This document shows positions 1 to 9,514 of a stretch of 64,000 nt of DNA, one piece after another. Position 1 is the stretch's first letter, and each line of letters opens with the position of its first letter. The position numbers were made by a program, and so were the translations under genes. Under the pieces are notes generated by a model. The model searched no databases. It had not been told where the DNA came from and saw only the letters and a list, made by a program, of their open reading frames with translations. Location of the stretch: assembly GCA_017857175.1 (NCBI GenBank), contig JAFMDS010000006.1:1-64000 (forward strand), written 5' to 3'. This DNA comes from Candidatus Nanopelagicales bacterium (GTDB taxonomy: Bacteria > Actinomycetota > Actinomycetes > S36-B12).

Positions 1-545
1 ACCTTCAAACTGAACAGTTCACCTTCACCGACCAAATCGCGGGGGAGTGGGAAGGTTGCTTCAACCGCCTGTTCGGCCAAAATTGGCCCACCGGCAGCGA
101 TACGACCGAGTACTGGGACGTTGGTGAACGGGGAGATTTCATCCTCTGGTCGTGACATTTCATGTGCCGCGGAATTCTTTCCGGCAATTGAGGCTGGGCT
201 TGTTTCACTGAGTGAACCGTCTTGGACCTGATTGGGTGAAAGCACCAAGGCTCGCGGCCTATTGGGGTCAATGCGCAAAAAGCCTGCGCGCTGCAAATTC
301 TTGAGTTGGTGAGCCACTGAGCTGGGACTGGTGAGCCCGACGGCTTCACCGATTTCACGGACACTCGGTGGGTATCCGCGTGATTCGGTTGTCTCACGGA
401 TCATCTCGAGTATGGCGATCTGGCGTTCGGTCAGAGCATCTCTGGCAGCGGTGGTGATGTCTATGACGGTTGCCCCTTCGGTTCTCATTTCGGTTTTTCC
501 CTCTGTGTTGGCAACAATTTCTGCCTTTTTGATCCTGCCCGCCAT
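1..545 (-). CDS. lexA: LexA SOS repressor, C-terminus truncated by window edge
   Basis: Reverse-strand translation [100 protein letters not shown]...; LexA winged-helix followed by start of S24 region. Start could also be at 488. Confidence 0.95.
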   Translation of the reverse strand, partial: MAGRIKKAEIVANTEGKTEMRTEGATVIDITTAARDALTERQIAILEMIRETTESRGYPPSVREIGEAVGLTSPSSVAHQLKNLQRAGFLRIDPNRPRALVLSPNQVQDGSLSETSPASIAGKNSAAHEMSRPEDEISPFTNVPVLGRIAAGGPILAEQAVEATFPLPRDLVGEGELFSLK

Positions 546-662
546 GGTGTTGCCCTTCTGCTCACGAGCGGCCTATGGACATTAATGCGCTGGTGCGCCC
601 CTCAATGTCAGACCTCTCTGGTGCTCTATGCCTGTGCAGATTAGCCGAGAAAACGACACGAA

Positions 663-678
663 TCAAACACATGTTCGA
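663..678. promoter_or_regulatory. SOS/LexA box TCAAACACATGTTCGA
   Basis: Matches actinobacterial SOS box TCGAACNNNNGTTCGA with one mismatch in the half sites. Confidence 0.75.
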
Positions 679-714
679 AATGTCGCCGACATTGTCACCG
701 CACCATGCTATAAA

Positions 715-730
715 TCGTACATCCGTTCGA
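715..730. promoter_or_regulatory. SOS/LexA box TCGTACATCCGTTCGA
   Basis: Matches TCGAACNNNNGTTCGA with one mismatch in the half sites. Confidence 0.75.
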
Positions 731-746
731 TAGTACACCCGTTCGA
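731..746. promoter_or_regulatory. Degenerate SOS/LexA box TAGTACACCCGTTCGA, directly abutting the previous one
   Basis: Right half GTTCGA intact, left half degenerate; 16-bp direct repeat of 715-730. Confidence 0.5.
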
Positions 747-759
747 GAAAGGCTTCCCC

Positions 760-1149
760 ATGAACAGCACCGCAGTGACTACAAACACTACAAAGCCAAG
801 GTCAATTCGAAATACTCCAGGCTCAATCCCACGGGCAAAGAGTGTTTCCAGAGAAATTCGCCTCACCCGTCGGGGTCGAGTGGTCCTTGGCCTGATGGGA
901 ACGATGTTCCTGATTTTGGCATGGATGACCCTGGGTGGTGGGAGCGCTGATGCCTCAACGGACTCGGTGGTGAATGCAACGGCCGTTGTCGTCATCCAGC
1001 CCGGCGAGAATCTTTGGGCCATCGCTAGGTCAATTGCACCTGACATTGATCCGCGTGAAATGGTGTTGCGTATCAGGGAGCTCAATGACCTGGGGGCAGA
1101 CCACGTGTATCCGGGCCAATCCATAGTGGTTCCCGCAATGCAGGGATGA
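760..1149 (+). CDS. Small membrane protein with extracytoplasmic LysM domain, SOS cell-division suppressor-like (YneA/DivS/ChiZ type)
   Basis: One TM helix (VVLGLMGTMFLILAWMTL) then LysM-like VVVIQPGENLWAIARSIAPDIDPREMVLRIRELNDLGADHVYPGQSIVVPA; divergent from lexA with SOS boxes upstream. ATG at 760, not the ORF-track start at 628. Confidence 0.8.
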   Translation: MNSTAVTTNTTKPRSIRNTPGSIPRAKSVSREIRLTRRGRVVLGLMGTMFLILAWMTLGGGSADASTDSVVNATAVVVIQPGENLWAIARSIAPDIDPREMVLRIRELNDLGADHVYPGQSIVVPAMQG

Positions 1150-1190
1150 CCACTCGAGTTTGAATCATGAGCGTGTTTTAGGGTGCTTTT

Positions 1191-1934
1191 ATGCGGTTTC
1201 GGTTTCTTGTGGTTTTTGCCTTGATAGCGGCTTTGTTTTCTGGAGGTATTCAGAGCGCGAGTGCCGCGGAACGAGATCCCAGCTGGCGAACGGGTGGCGA
1301 TTCCAGGGCTTGCTCAGCGCCAATCTGGAGTGACAAGGATCCTCGCAATGGGCCAGGAGCAGGGCGGCGAGTGCTGATCGTCGGAGATTCAAACACCAGA
1401 AATACTCGCCAGATGCTGACCAAGTCGCTGCGGGCTAGCGGTTGGAATCCCACCATTAGATGCTTTGGCGGTAAAAGAATTGACTGGGGCATGGCTCAGG
1501 TCAAAGACCAGCGGCAATGGAAAGGGTTGCCCGACACCATCGTGATCGCACTGGGCACCAATGACATGCGCTGGATTAATAGATCAATTACCCAGCAACG
1601 TATCAAACAAATGCTGGAGCTCATTGGGCCACAAAAAAATGTGGTGTGGATCAATACTTACGGCCTCAATGGTGACCGTTTTAGCAAGGCCAAACAATCT
1701 TGGTTCAACAAGACGTTGGATTCAATTGCGGCTAAGTATCCGCGTGTGCAGGTACTTCCATGGGCCAAAATTGCGAAATCATCGGGGGTCAAATTCTCCG
1801 GGCCACTGCACTATGCACACTCAGGAAACAAGCTGAGAACTGCTGAAACGGTGAGATTCCTCAACGATCTCTATGGGCAACCTGTCCAGACACGGTCCTC
1901 GAGTTCAATATTCGAGCAACACGCCGAGTCATAA
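1191..1934 (+). CDS. Secreted SGNH/GDSL-type hydrolase
   Basis: Signal peptide MRFRFLVVFALIAALFSGGIQSASA; GDSN and ALGTNDM blocks. Confidence 0.7.
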   Translation: MRFRFLVVFALIAALFSGGIQSASAAERDPSWRTGGDSRACSAPIWSDKDPRNGPGAGRRVLIVGDSNTRNTRQMLTKSLRASGWNPTIRCFGGKRIDWGMAQVKDQRQWKGLPDTIVIALGTNDMRWINRSITQQRIKQMLELIGPQKNVVWINTYGLNGDRFSKAKQSWFNKTLDSIAAKYPRVQVLPWAKIAKSSGVKFSGPLHYAHSGNKLRTAETVRFLNDLYGQPVQTRSSSSIFEQHAES

Positions 1935-2148
1935 CGGTTGCGCCGGGCTGAACTTTCCATTAGATTCACACCCCTAGATGTAGTAGTAACACCGGTGTGA
2001 ACCACCCACAGGTTGTGGTTAAGGACACACAGGTTAGTAGCAAACCATCCACAAGTAATCCACAGGATGGCAGAAGTTCCGAAACTGATGTGACTGGAGT
2101 GCCTGCTGTGAAGCATGTGACTAGCGGTCCGAATGAGAGGAGAGTGCC

Positions 2149-2649
2149 GTGAAGTGTCCATTTTGCCGTGAAGACGACTCACGAGTAGTCGACTCCCGCA
2201 CTGTTGAGGACGGTCTGGCGATTAGGCGCAGGCGTGAATGTGCACATTGTGGTCGCAGGTTCACCACAGCAGAATTCGCCGCTCTCAATATTGTGAAGCG
2301 TTCAGGTGCCCATGAAGCATTCAATCGGCTTAAAGTGGTAAATGGAGTGCGTAAGGCCTGCCAAGGAAGACCGGTGAGTGACGATGATCTCGCAGTACTT
2401 GCTCAGCGCGTTGAAGACAATCTCCGCGCCAGCGGAAATGGTGAAATACCTGCCCAAGAGGTCGGACTTGCCATTCTCGCTCCACTCCGCGAATTGGATG
2501 AGGTTGCCTACCTTCGATTCGCCTCTGTCTATCGATCCTTCGATACCTTGGATGATTTTGAAGCCGAGATTGCACTCCTTCGGGCAGAGGGCGAACCCAC
2601 TGGCCAAGAACCTGTACGAACAGTTTCAATCGCAGATCCAACTGAATAA
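2149..2649 (+). CDS. nrdR: Transcriptional repressor NrdR
   Basis: [42 protein letters not shown]: zinc ribbon plus ATP-cone; GTG start. Confidence 0.97.
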   Translation: MKCPFCREDDSRVVDSRTVEDGLAIRRRRECAHCGRRFTTAEFAALNIVKRSGAHEAFNRLKVVNGVRKACQGRPVSDDDLAVLAQRVEDNLRASGNGEIPAQEVGLAILAPLRELDEVAYLRFASVYRSFDTLDDFEAEIALLRAEGEPTGQEPVRTVSIADPTE

Positions 2650-2722
2650 CAACACTTCCCAGTCAGATCCTCGCCAACCAATGGGGGAACGAGGAACAAC
2701 CACAGAAAAGAAAGGCACGTTC

Positions 2723-5554
2723 ATGACACAGGCACCAGAAGCTCCGGTCCTCAGTACCAAGGAAAGCTTCGTCCACAACACGCTCAAAAATCCCGGCCTT
2801 GTGATGAAGCGCCTATACACAACCGAAGGTGTTCATCCATATGACGATGTCACGTGGGAGCGTCGCGACGTTGTCCAGAACAACTGGAAAACGGGTGAGA
2901 TTGTTTTCGAGCAGCGTGGTGTGGAATTCCCAGACTTCTGGAGCGTCAATGCATCGACGATTGTCACAACGAAGTATTTCCGTGGCGCGGTTGGAGCAGA
3001 CAATCGTGAATTCAGTTTGAAGCAGTTGATTGATCGTGTAGTGCTCACTTACACCAAGTCCGGTCGCGAGAACGGATATTTCCGCACCGATGCCGATGCA
3101 GAGATTTTTGAGCATGAACTCACGTACATGTTGTTGCACCAGGTTTTCTCCTTTAATTCACCTGTTTGGTTCAACGTTGGTACCACAGCCCCCCAGCAGG
3201 TAAGTGCGTGCTTCATTCTCAGCGTCGATGACACCATGGATTCGATCCTGAACTGGTACCGAGAAGAGGGCATGATCTTCAAGGGTGGATCAGGTGCAGG
3301 TCTGAACCTTTCACGGATTCGTTCAAGCAAGGAACTACTTCGTTCTTCGGGTGGAACTGCCTCTGGTCCTGTTTCGTTCATGCGTGGGGCTGATGCATCA
3401 GCGGGAACGATTAAGTCGGGGGGTGCAACTCGCCGCGCGGCCAAGATGGTTGTGCTCGACGTGGATCATCCAGACATCGAAGAGTTCATTGAGACAAAGG
3501 TGCGCGAAGAAGACAAAATCCGCGTTCTCCGTGATGCTGGTTACGACATGGATCTTGGTGGCGCTGATATTTCCAGTGTTCAATACCAGAATGCGAATAA
3601 CTCGGTTCGCGTCTCAGATCTATTCATGCGTGCAGTGGAAAATGGTGAACCATTCGGACTCACGCGACGCACCGATGGCAGTGTTGTTGAAACCGTTGAT
3701 GCCAAAGAACTTTTTGGCAAAATGACCGAGGCTGCCTGGGCGTGTGCCGATCCTGGGATCCAGTACGACGACACGATCAATGACTGGCACACCAATCCTG
3801 AGACCGGTCGGATTAATGCATCTAACCCATGCTCGGAATACATGAGTCTTGATAACTCGTCATGCAACTTGGCAAGTTTGAATCTGCTCACATTCCTCAA
3901 GGATGATGACACATTCGACGCGGAGCGTTTCGCACGTGCTGTTGAATATGTCATCACCGCGATGGACATCTCGATCTGTTTCGCGGACTTCCCGACAGAT
4001 CCCATTGGTGACACAACCCGTCGCTACCGCCAGTTGGGTATTGGCTATGCCAACCTCGGTGCACTGCTGATGGCAACGAGCTTGCCATACGACTCTGAGG
4101 CAGGGCGAGCTTTTGCTGCAGGAATCACATCACTGATGACTGGCACCGCATACAAGCGCAGTGCCGAATTGGCAGGAATTGTTGGTGCATATGATGGATA
4201 TGCGCGCAATGAGTATGCCCACAAGCGTGTCATGCGCAAGCATGCTGCGGCAAATGACAACATTCGCGGCGTAACAAGCCTTGATGGTGACGTCACGGCT
4301 CTCGCCGGCAAGATGTGGGAAGAGTGCCTAACACTGGGCGAAGCCAATGGCTGGCGCAATGCTCAAGCATCTGTTCTTGCGCCCACGGGCACCATCGGTT
4401 TCATGATGGACTGCGATACCACAGGAATTGAGCCTGACTTCTCGCTGGTCAAGTTCAAGAAACTAGTTGGTGGTGGTTCCATGCAGATCGTGAACCAGAC
4501 GATTCCTCGTGCACTCCGCAAGTTGGGTTACACAGAAGAAACCGTGGAAGCAATCATTGAGTTCATTGGTGAAAATGGCCACGTGATTGATGCGCCAGGG
4601 CTCAAGACCGAGCATTACCCGATCTTCGATACCGCAATGGGCGCTCGGTCAATAACGCCGATGGGCCACGTTCGCATGATGGCAGCTGTTCAACCATTTA
4701 TCTCAGGTGCCATCAGCAAAACGGTCAATATGCCAGAGGATGCAACGGTCGAAGAAGTTGCTGAGATCTACTTTGAGGGTTGGAAGATGGGCATTAAGGC
4801 CCTCGCTATCTACCGTGATAACTGCAAGGTGGGGCAGCCACTCAGCGATGCAAAAGCCAAGAAGGCCGATGCACCCGTCGAGGAAATCGTGGTGGGAGGG
4901 CAGCCAGTTCGTCGTAGGCTTCCCAAGTCACGACCAAGCCAGACGACCTCCTTCTCGGTCGCTGGCGCTGAGGGCTACATGACCGCTGGTAGTTACGAAG
5001 ACGGTCAACTCGGTGAAGTGTTCCTTAAACTGGGCAAGCAAGGTTCAACGCTCGCCGGTGTGATGGATGCATTCTCTATTGCCATCAGCATTGCATTGCA
5101 ATATGGCGTCCCGCTCGAGGCATTTGTTAACAAATTCGTCAACATGCGCTTTGAGCCCGCAGGTATGACCGATGATCCGGATATCCGTATTTCGCAGTCA
5201 ATGATGGATTACATATTCCGTCGTTTGGCGCTCGACCACCTTTCATTCGAGCAGCGTGAGGCACTGGGAATTTTCTCAGCGGATGAGCGTGCTGCGACCG
5301 TGCAAAGTAGTTACGCAACAGCACCAGCTGCCGATCTCGATGTTGACGTCGTTGCTGCGGAGACCGAAGCATCTGTCGAAGCGCCAAAGAGTCATGAAGT
5401 GCCCACGTCGGTGCATTCGAGTGCAGAACTGCTCGAGGCAATCACAGGCACTGCATCTGATGCACCGCTATGCATGACCTGCGGAATCAAGATGCGTCCA
5501 GCAGGTAGTTGCTACGTCTGCGAAGGTTGCGGGAGTACTTCAGGCTGCAGCTAA
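2723..5554 (+). CDS. nrdJ: Vitamin B12-dependent (class II) ribonucleoside-diphosphate reductase
   Basis: Class II RNR motifs (NPCSEYMSLDNSSCNLASLNLL; APTGTIGFMMDCDTTGIEPDFSL) and C-terminal Cys-rich CMTCGIKMRPAGSCYVCEGCGSTSGCS; ATG at 2723. Confidence 0.95.
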   Translation: MTQAPEAPVLSTKESFVHNTLKNPGLVMKRLYTTEGVHPYDDVTWERRDVVQNNWKTGEIVFEQRGVEFPDFWSVNASTIVTTKYFRGAVGADNREFSLKQLIDRVVLTYTKSGRENGYFRTDADAEIFEHELTYMLLHQVFSFNSPVWFNVGTTAPQQVSACFILSVDDTMDSILNWYREEGMIFKGGSGAGLNLSRIRSSKELLRSSGGTASGPVSFMRGADASAGTIKSGGATRRAAKMVVLDVDHPDIEEFIETKVREEDKIRVLRDAGYDMDLGGADISSVQYQNANNSVRVSDLFMRAVENGEPFGLTRRTDGSVVETVDAKELFGKMTEAAWACADPGIQYDDTINDWHTNPETGRINASNPCSEYMSLDNSSCNLASLNLLTFLKDDDTFDAERFARAVEYVITAMDISICFADFPTDPIGDTTRRYRQLGIGYANLGALLMATSLPYDSEAGRAFAAGITSLMTGTAYKRSAELAGIVGAYDGYARNEYAHKRVMRKHAAANDNIRGVTSLDGDVTALAGKMWEECLTLGEANGWRNAQASVLAPTGTIGFMMDCDTTGIEPDFSLVKFKKLVGGGSMQIVNQTIPRALRKLGYTEETVEAIIEFIGENGHVIDAPGLKTEHYPIFDTAMGARSITPMGHVRMMAAVQPFISGAISKTVNMPEDATVEEVAEIYFEGWKMGIKALAIYRDNCKVGQPLSDAKAKKADAPVEEIVVGGQPVRRRLPKSRPSQTTSFSVAGAEGYMTAGSYEDGQLGEVFLKLGKQGSTLAGVMDAFSIAISIALQYGVPLEAFVNKFVNMRFEPAGMTDDPDIRISQSMMDYIFRRLALDHLSFEQREALGIFSADERAATVQSSYATAPAADLDVDVVAAETEASVEAPKSHEVPTSVHSSAELLEAITGTASDAPLCMTCGIKMRPAGSCYVCEGCGSTSGCS

Positions 5555-5580
5555 AAAAGTTCGGCTGCGATTGTCCAGCC

Positions 5581-5626
5581 AATTCGACCCAGCCTCATGA
5601 GTTAATGAGGCTGGGTCGAATTTCTT
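5581..5626 (+). terminator. Rho-independent terminator after nrdJ
   Basis: 18-bp perfect stem AATTCGACCCAGCCTCAT / ATGAGGCTGGGTCGAATT, 6-nt loop, followed by TCTTT. Confidence 0.9.
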
Positions 5627-5681
5627 TGCATCTAAATCGGCTCTGGTATCAGGGTTTTAGTTTCAGTGGGGGCGAACTGAC

Positions 5682-6011
5682 TTAAAGGTCGTTGAGGATG
5701 CTCCACATGCCACCGGGAGTTGTGCGAGTATTTCGTTGCATGGGGCAAACCTTGATGCAGCCATCGGTTAGCTCGATCATCCCTGCCAGGCTGAGGTCAC
5801 CGATAACTCGATCTGTGGCGTTCTGTTCCCATCCGAGGGCCTGGGAAATTTCAGGGGGAGTTAATGGTTTCTGGGCCCGCAAAACTTGACGCATGAGATC
5901 GCCTTGTTCGGCGGGGAGATCAAGGATGTCTGACATTGTCAGGGGTGCTTGCTCGCCCTGCTCCTTTTCAAGTTGCCCTTCGAGGCGACTGAAAATATTT
6001 TCACTGCTCAT
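5682..6011 (-). CDS. Winged-helix-like hypothetical protein
   Basis: MSSENIFSRLEGQLEKEQ...LTPPEISQALGWEQNATDRVIGDLSLAGMIELTDGCIKV; ATG overlaps upstream stop (ATGA). Confidence 0.65.
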   Translation of the reverse strand: MSSENIFSRLEGQLEKEQGEQAPLTMSDILDLPAEQGDLMRQVLRAQKPLTPPEISQALGWEQNATDRVIGDLSLAGMIELTDGCIKVCPMQRNTRTTPGGMWSILNDL

Positions 6012-6214
6012 GCCAACTCCGGCATCGAGATCGGTTCGGGTTGTGGTCGGCAGATCTGGCACCACAGAGTACCCCCGACAACAATTGAACGCGGTGGATT
6101 GGATCCAAATACCGTAACGATGAACGGCATGGTGGCGTGGTGTGTTGCACACACCCCGCGCCCGCAGAACTTACAAGTCCCTCGTGCGCTGTCGTCACAC
6201 TGAGCGCAAAGCAC
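6008..6214 (-). CDS. Small B-box/zinc-finger-like hypothetical protein
   Basis: MLCAQCDDSARGTCKFCGRGVCATHHATMPFIVTVFG...WCQICRPQ; CxxC/CxxC/CxxxHH metal ligands; GTG start. Confidence 0.6.
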   Translation of the reverse strand: MLCAQCDDSARGTCKFCGRGVCATHHATMPFIVTVFGSNPPRSIVVGGTLWCQICRPQPEPISMPELA

Positions 6215-6243
6215 CTAATTCACCCTTTCGTCGCCGTGCCATT

Positions 6244-7359
6244 TCAATCCAAACTTGCCTCGGAGTCCAGATCCAAGTTCGAGTTGCTTGTCCCCGTCAC
6301 GCTATCACCGTCAAAAGGGACCTCGCTGAGACGCGCCCAAAGCCCGCTGGGGGCTTCCTGACTTGATTCCTGTTGTTGCGGCACCGCTTCACTGAGCGAA
6401 TCCCACATGCCCAATTCTTTGGATTCAAGGGGTAAGTGAGAGCGCAACCACATCATTGCGAACATCCCAATCTGGCGTCGAAGGTTTGCAGCATCCTGTT
6501 GGAGCTGCGCTACCTCCGACTCATTCCCTCGACTCCCATGCTGAAGGATTGCGATTTTTCGCTGAACCTCGACAAGTTCCTCCGCCTTGTCGGCAGCGTC
6601 TGATCCGTAGCGAGCCTCGAATGCATCGAGAATTGCTGAGACGCTACTGCCGGTGAGTGCCGATTGCTCGCTGGCAGTAGCTCCTTGGCGTGCCAAGTCC
6701 TCACGTACCCAGCGAGCGGACAAGGGGAATCCTAGATAGATGATTCCCCCCGCGATACCAAAGACGGCGACCCCCGTCGCGGTTATCAGCAGGGCAGAGC
6801 CGCCCTCGTTCTCGGTCAGCCAATTGAATGAGGAGTGAAGCGAAATGGCAATGACTAGACCGAGAAAGGGAATTCCGAGTCGCGTGAGTCCGCCTCGACT
6901 GAAAGTGAGAATGATGGCGGCACCAACAATGGCCGTGCAGCCTGCGTGCATAAGGTTAGTTGACGTTATTCGTGCGAGTGCTAACGATAGAGCCGCATCG
7001 TTGCCCACACGTTCGAGATAAAGCCAGTTCTCTCGAATTGCAAAACCTGTGCCAGCTGCGGCGCCGAGCACGGCGCCATCGACAAACCAAGTAACTCGTC
7101 GAGAGATTCCCATGAAGGGCAATGCGAGTGCTTTGGTGATTTCTTCGGCGATCGGTGCCCCAATAACAATGAGCGAGGTTATGCCGAAAGCAAGTGCCCA
7201 GCGGTCATTGATGTGCACCACAATGAAGGTGTCGAGGATTCCCCACGCGAGAGCCAATAGAGCCAAGGGCCATAATCGAGTCCAATTGCGTCCAAGGATG
7301 AGTAAACCGGTCAGGGCTAGAAGTGGCACGACGGTCGCTAGTACGACTGCCAAATTCAT
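6244..7359 (-). CDS. PrsW-family intramembrane metalloprotease
   Basis: Multi-TM protein with GAPIAEEITKALALPFM (EExxK-type) and FVDGAVLGAAAGTGFAIREN. Confidence 0.85.
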   Translation of the reverse strand: MNLAVVLATVVPLLALTGLLILGRNWTRLWPLALLALAWGILDTFIVVHINDRWALAFGITSLIVIGAPIAEEITKALALPFMGISRRVTWFVDGAVLGAAAGTGFAIRENWLYLERVGNDAALSLALARITSTNLMHAGCTAIVGAAIILTFSRGGLTRLGIPFLGLVIAISLHSSFNWLTENEGGSALLITATGVAVFGIAGGIIYLGFPLSARWVREDLARQGATASEQSALTGSSVSAILDAFEARYGSDAADKAEELVEVQRKIAILQHGSRGNESEVAQLQQDAANLRRQIGMFAMMWLRSHLPLESKELGMWDSLSEAVPQQQESSQEAPSGLWARLSEVPFDGDSVTGTSNSNLDLDSEASLD

Positions 7360-7368
7360 GTCTGCAGC

Positions 7369-7599
7369 CTAGCCCTTGAGTCCGAATCGGAAAGTTCTAT
7401 TTCCATTTGCGATCAAGTTTAAGGCCGACATCAGAGCCACAATGATCCATGGAATCAGGTCTATGAGGACGATTATTAACTCAGACACAAGGGAACAGGT
7501 GCTGAGTTCGCAACCGAGATAAGGGAGCGACGCCTGAGCAGCCAGAATTGAGAATAAAAGCCACTAAGTTCCGCCGACAAAGGCGATAAGGAACTTTAA
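7369..7599 (-). pseudogene. Possible decayed or truncated small membrane protein ORF
   Basis: Reverse-strand frame reads LKFLIAFVGGT*WLLFSILAAQASLPYLGCELSTCSLVSELIIVLIDLIPWIIVALMSALNLIANGNRTFRFGLKG*; internal in-frame TAG at 7566-7564, no good ATG; not in ORF track. Confidence 0.4.
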
Positions 7600-7756
7600 T
7601 CAAGTGGGCCGGTAAGCGTTCGGTGGTGATCCACGGTCCTCATCGTGCTTGCTCGCGCGACGAACCAAATATTGAAGGGGTGAAAATGCTGCTCATGAAC
7701 CGCCTACTGGTCTAGGGTGTCCAATAGGTAAATGACTAAAGGAGCCGCGAGTAGCC

Positions 7757-8260
7757 ATGAAAAAATCAACACTGCGTGTCGGAATATTCCTTGGAGCAGG
7801 TGCCCTGGTTCTAGCTGGCTGTTCCTCAGAGGCTGAATCCGAGGTGACGCCAACGATTACTCCATCTCCAACTGAGACCATTGAACCGGTAGCGGTGCTG
7901 GCTGAGGAAGCCTGCGCAGATTACTTTGCTGTCGACTTGATTCGGTCAGACATAAATGCAGGGGCGCCAGGGCTCAAAAAGAAGGCAAAAAAGGCTCTCT
8001 TAGCTGACCTGCAGCTTGAGGTGGATCAAATGGTCGTCGCGGTGGACGCCGCTGTCATTGGTGGCGAATTGCCCGCCAAGGCGCTCGCCAATGCGGAGAG
8101 AATTCAAAATAATGTGAATAAGGCCAAGGCCAAGGATGGAATCGACGGGATCAATAAAAAGCAGCTCAAGCGAATTAACGCTTCGGCTGAGCGCGTCGAG
8201 ATTGCATGTGTTGCAGCAGGCAATGACCTACCCGTTGAAAATATTGATGCCCGAAGCTAG
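7757..8260 (+). CDS. Hypothetical lipoprotein
   Basis: Lipobox MKKSTLRVGIFLGAGALVLAGCSSEAESE. Confidence 0.65.
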   Translation: MKKSTLRVGIFLGAGALVLAGCSSEAESEVTPTITPSPTETIEPVAVLAEEACADYFAVDLIRSDINAGAPGLKKKAKKALLADLQLEVDQMVVAVDAAVIGGELPAKALANAERIQNNVNKAKAKDGIDGINKKQLKRINASAERVEIACVAAGNDLPVENIDARS

Positions 8261-8281
8261 TCACCTGAATAGATTGTTGAG

Positions 8282-9418
8282 TTAGCTTCCCTGGCTCTGT
8301 GGTTCAAAGGGCTGCACGGGTGGAAACGGATGATCTGGGTCCCGGCCAGTTAGGTATTTTGCAACGCCATAGACAGCGCCAGCAATCGGCACAGCGATGA
8401 GGGCACCGACTATTCCAAGTGCAATGCTCCCGGCGGCGATTGCAAAAATGATTGCGAGAGGGTGAAGACTCACCGCCTTTCCCATAACTAGTGGCTGTAA
8501 TACGTCACCATCAAATGAACCAACAATCACGGTGAGAACGATAACGAGCACCGCGATGAGGGGCCCGCGCTCCGCGAGGGCAACAATTGCGGCAAAAAAC
8601 GTGGCAATTGGAGCGCCGATAACGGGGATAAATGCCCCGAGAAAAACGACGGCGGCTAGTGCGGGCGCTAGCGGTACCTGCAAAATGGTCAATCCAATGA
8701 AAACTAGAACGGCATCACAAAAGGCAATGATGACTATCCCACGTGCATAACCGGCGATTGCACCCCAAGCAATCTCACCAGAAACGTTGATGGGCGCCTC
8801 AATGGGCTTTGGCAGCCAGCCAACGAACCAGTTCCAGATTTGTCGCGGTTGCATGAGAAAGAAGATCACTCCAAAGAGGAAAACGGAGCCCGCAATTACA
8901 ACTGTTCCTAAGGATGATGCTGACTCGAGAAGAGTTGCGCCCAAGCCCTTGGCAACATTCTCACCCCACGTTTCAGCTTGGGAGAGCAGTGAGTTTACCC
9001 TGTCGTCGCTAAGTCCGAGGGGGCCTTGTTGCATCCAAGTTTGCAACTCACTTAATCCAGACTGAATACTCGCAAGAAGTTTTGGTCCCTCGGCAACCGT
9101 TGAAGAGATCACACTGAACAGGATCAGCACGATGGCCGTCGCGATGAGTAGCAGCGCAAGGATCATGGAAATTGCTTTTGGGAGAAATTTGTGGAGCACT
9201 TTCATGACTGGCTGAGTCCAGGCGGCTACCAGCAAGGCAAAGAAGAGAGCAAATGCTACGGGGAATATGTAGCCGAGAATGGTGACAAATACTGCGAATC
9301 CGGCGAGGAGAACGAGAATTCTCCAGGTGAATCCGGCAGCGGTTTTCAGGGTATCGGGCACACCCAAATCAGGGCTGGGGGCGTTATCGGCTCGATTCCC
9401 AACGGTCTCTTGTGACAT
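8282..9418 (-). CDS. AI-2E family transporter
   Basis: Eight-TM-like topology; PVIGAPIATFFAAIVAL...DGDVLQPLVMGKAVSLHPLAIIFAIAAGSIALGIVGALIAVPIAG typical of the family. Confidence 0.9.
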   Translation of the reverse strand: MSQETVGNRADNAPSPDLGVPDTLKTAAGFTWRILVLLAGFAVFVTILGYIFPVAFALFFALLVAAWTQPVMKVLHKFLPKAISMILALLLIATAIVLILFSVISSTVAEGPKLLASIQSGLSELQTWMQQGPLGLSDDRVNSLLSQAETWGENVAKGLGATLLESASSLGTVVIAGSVFLFGVIFFLMQPRQIWNWFVGWLPKPIEAPINVSGEIAWGAIAGYARGIVIIAFCDAVLVFIGLTILQVPLAPALAAVVFLGAFIPVIGAPIATFFAAIVALAERGPLIAVLVIVLTVIVGSFDGDVLQPLVMGKAVSLHPLAIIFAIAAGSIALGIVGALIAVPIAGAVYGVAKYLTGRDPDHPFPPVQPFEPQSQGS

Positions 9419-9514
9419 AGATGCCTCTTAGGTTGGCTTGAATGGTGAGCGTAGGTGCCACCTGATGGCACAATATCGTGCTTGCTCAATTATTTGTTTA
9501 ACTTCGCACCGTAA

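Noticed and set aside
2378-2722. N-terminal extension of the nrdJ ORF overlapping nrdR
   Set aside because: Out-of-frame overlap with nrdR; NrdJ-like sequence begins at the ATG at 2723.
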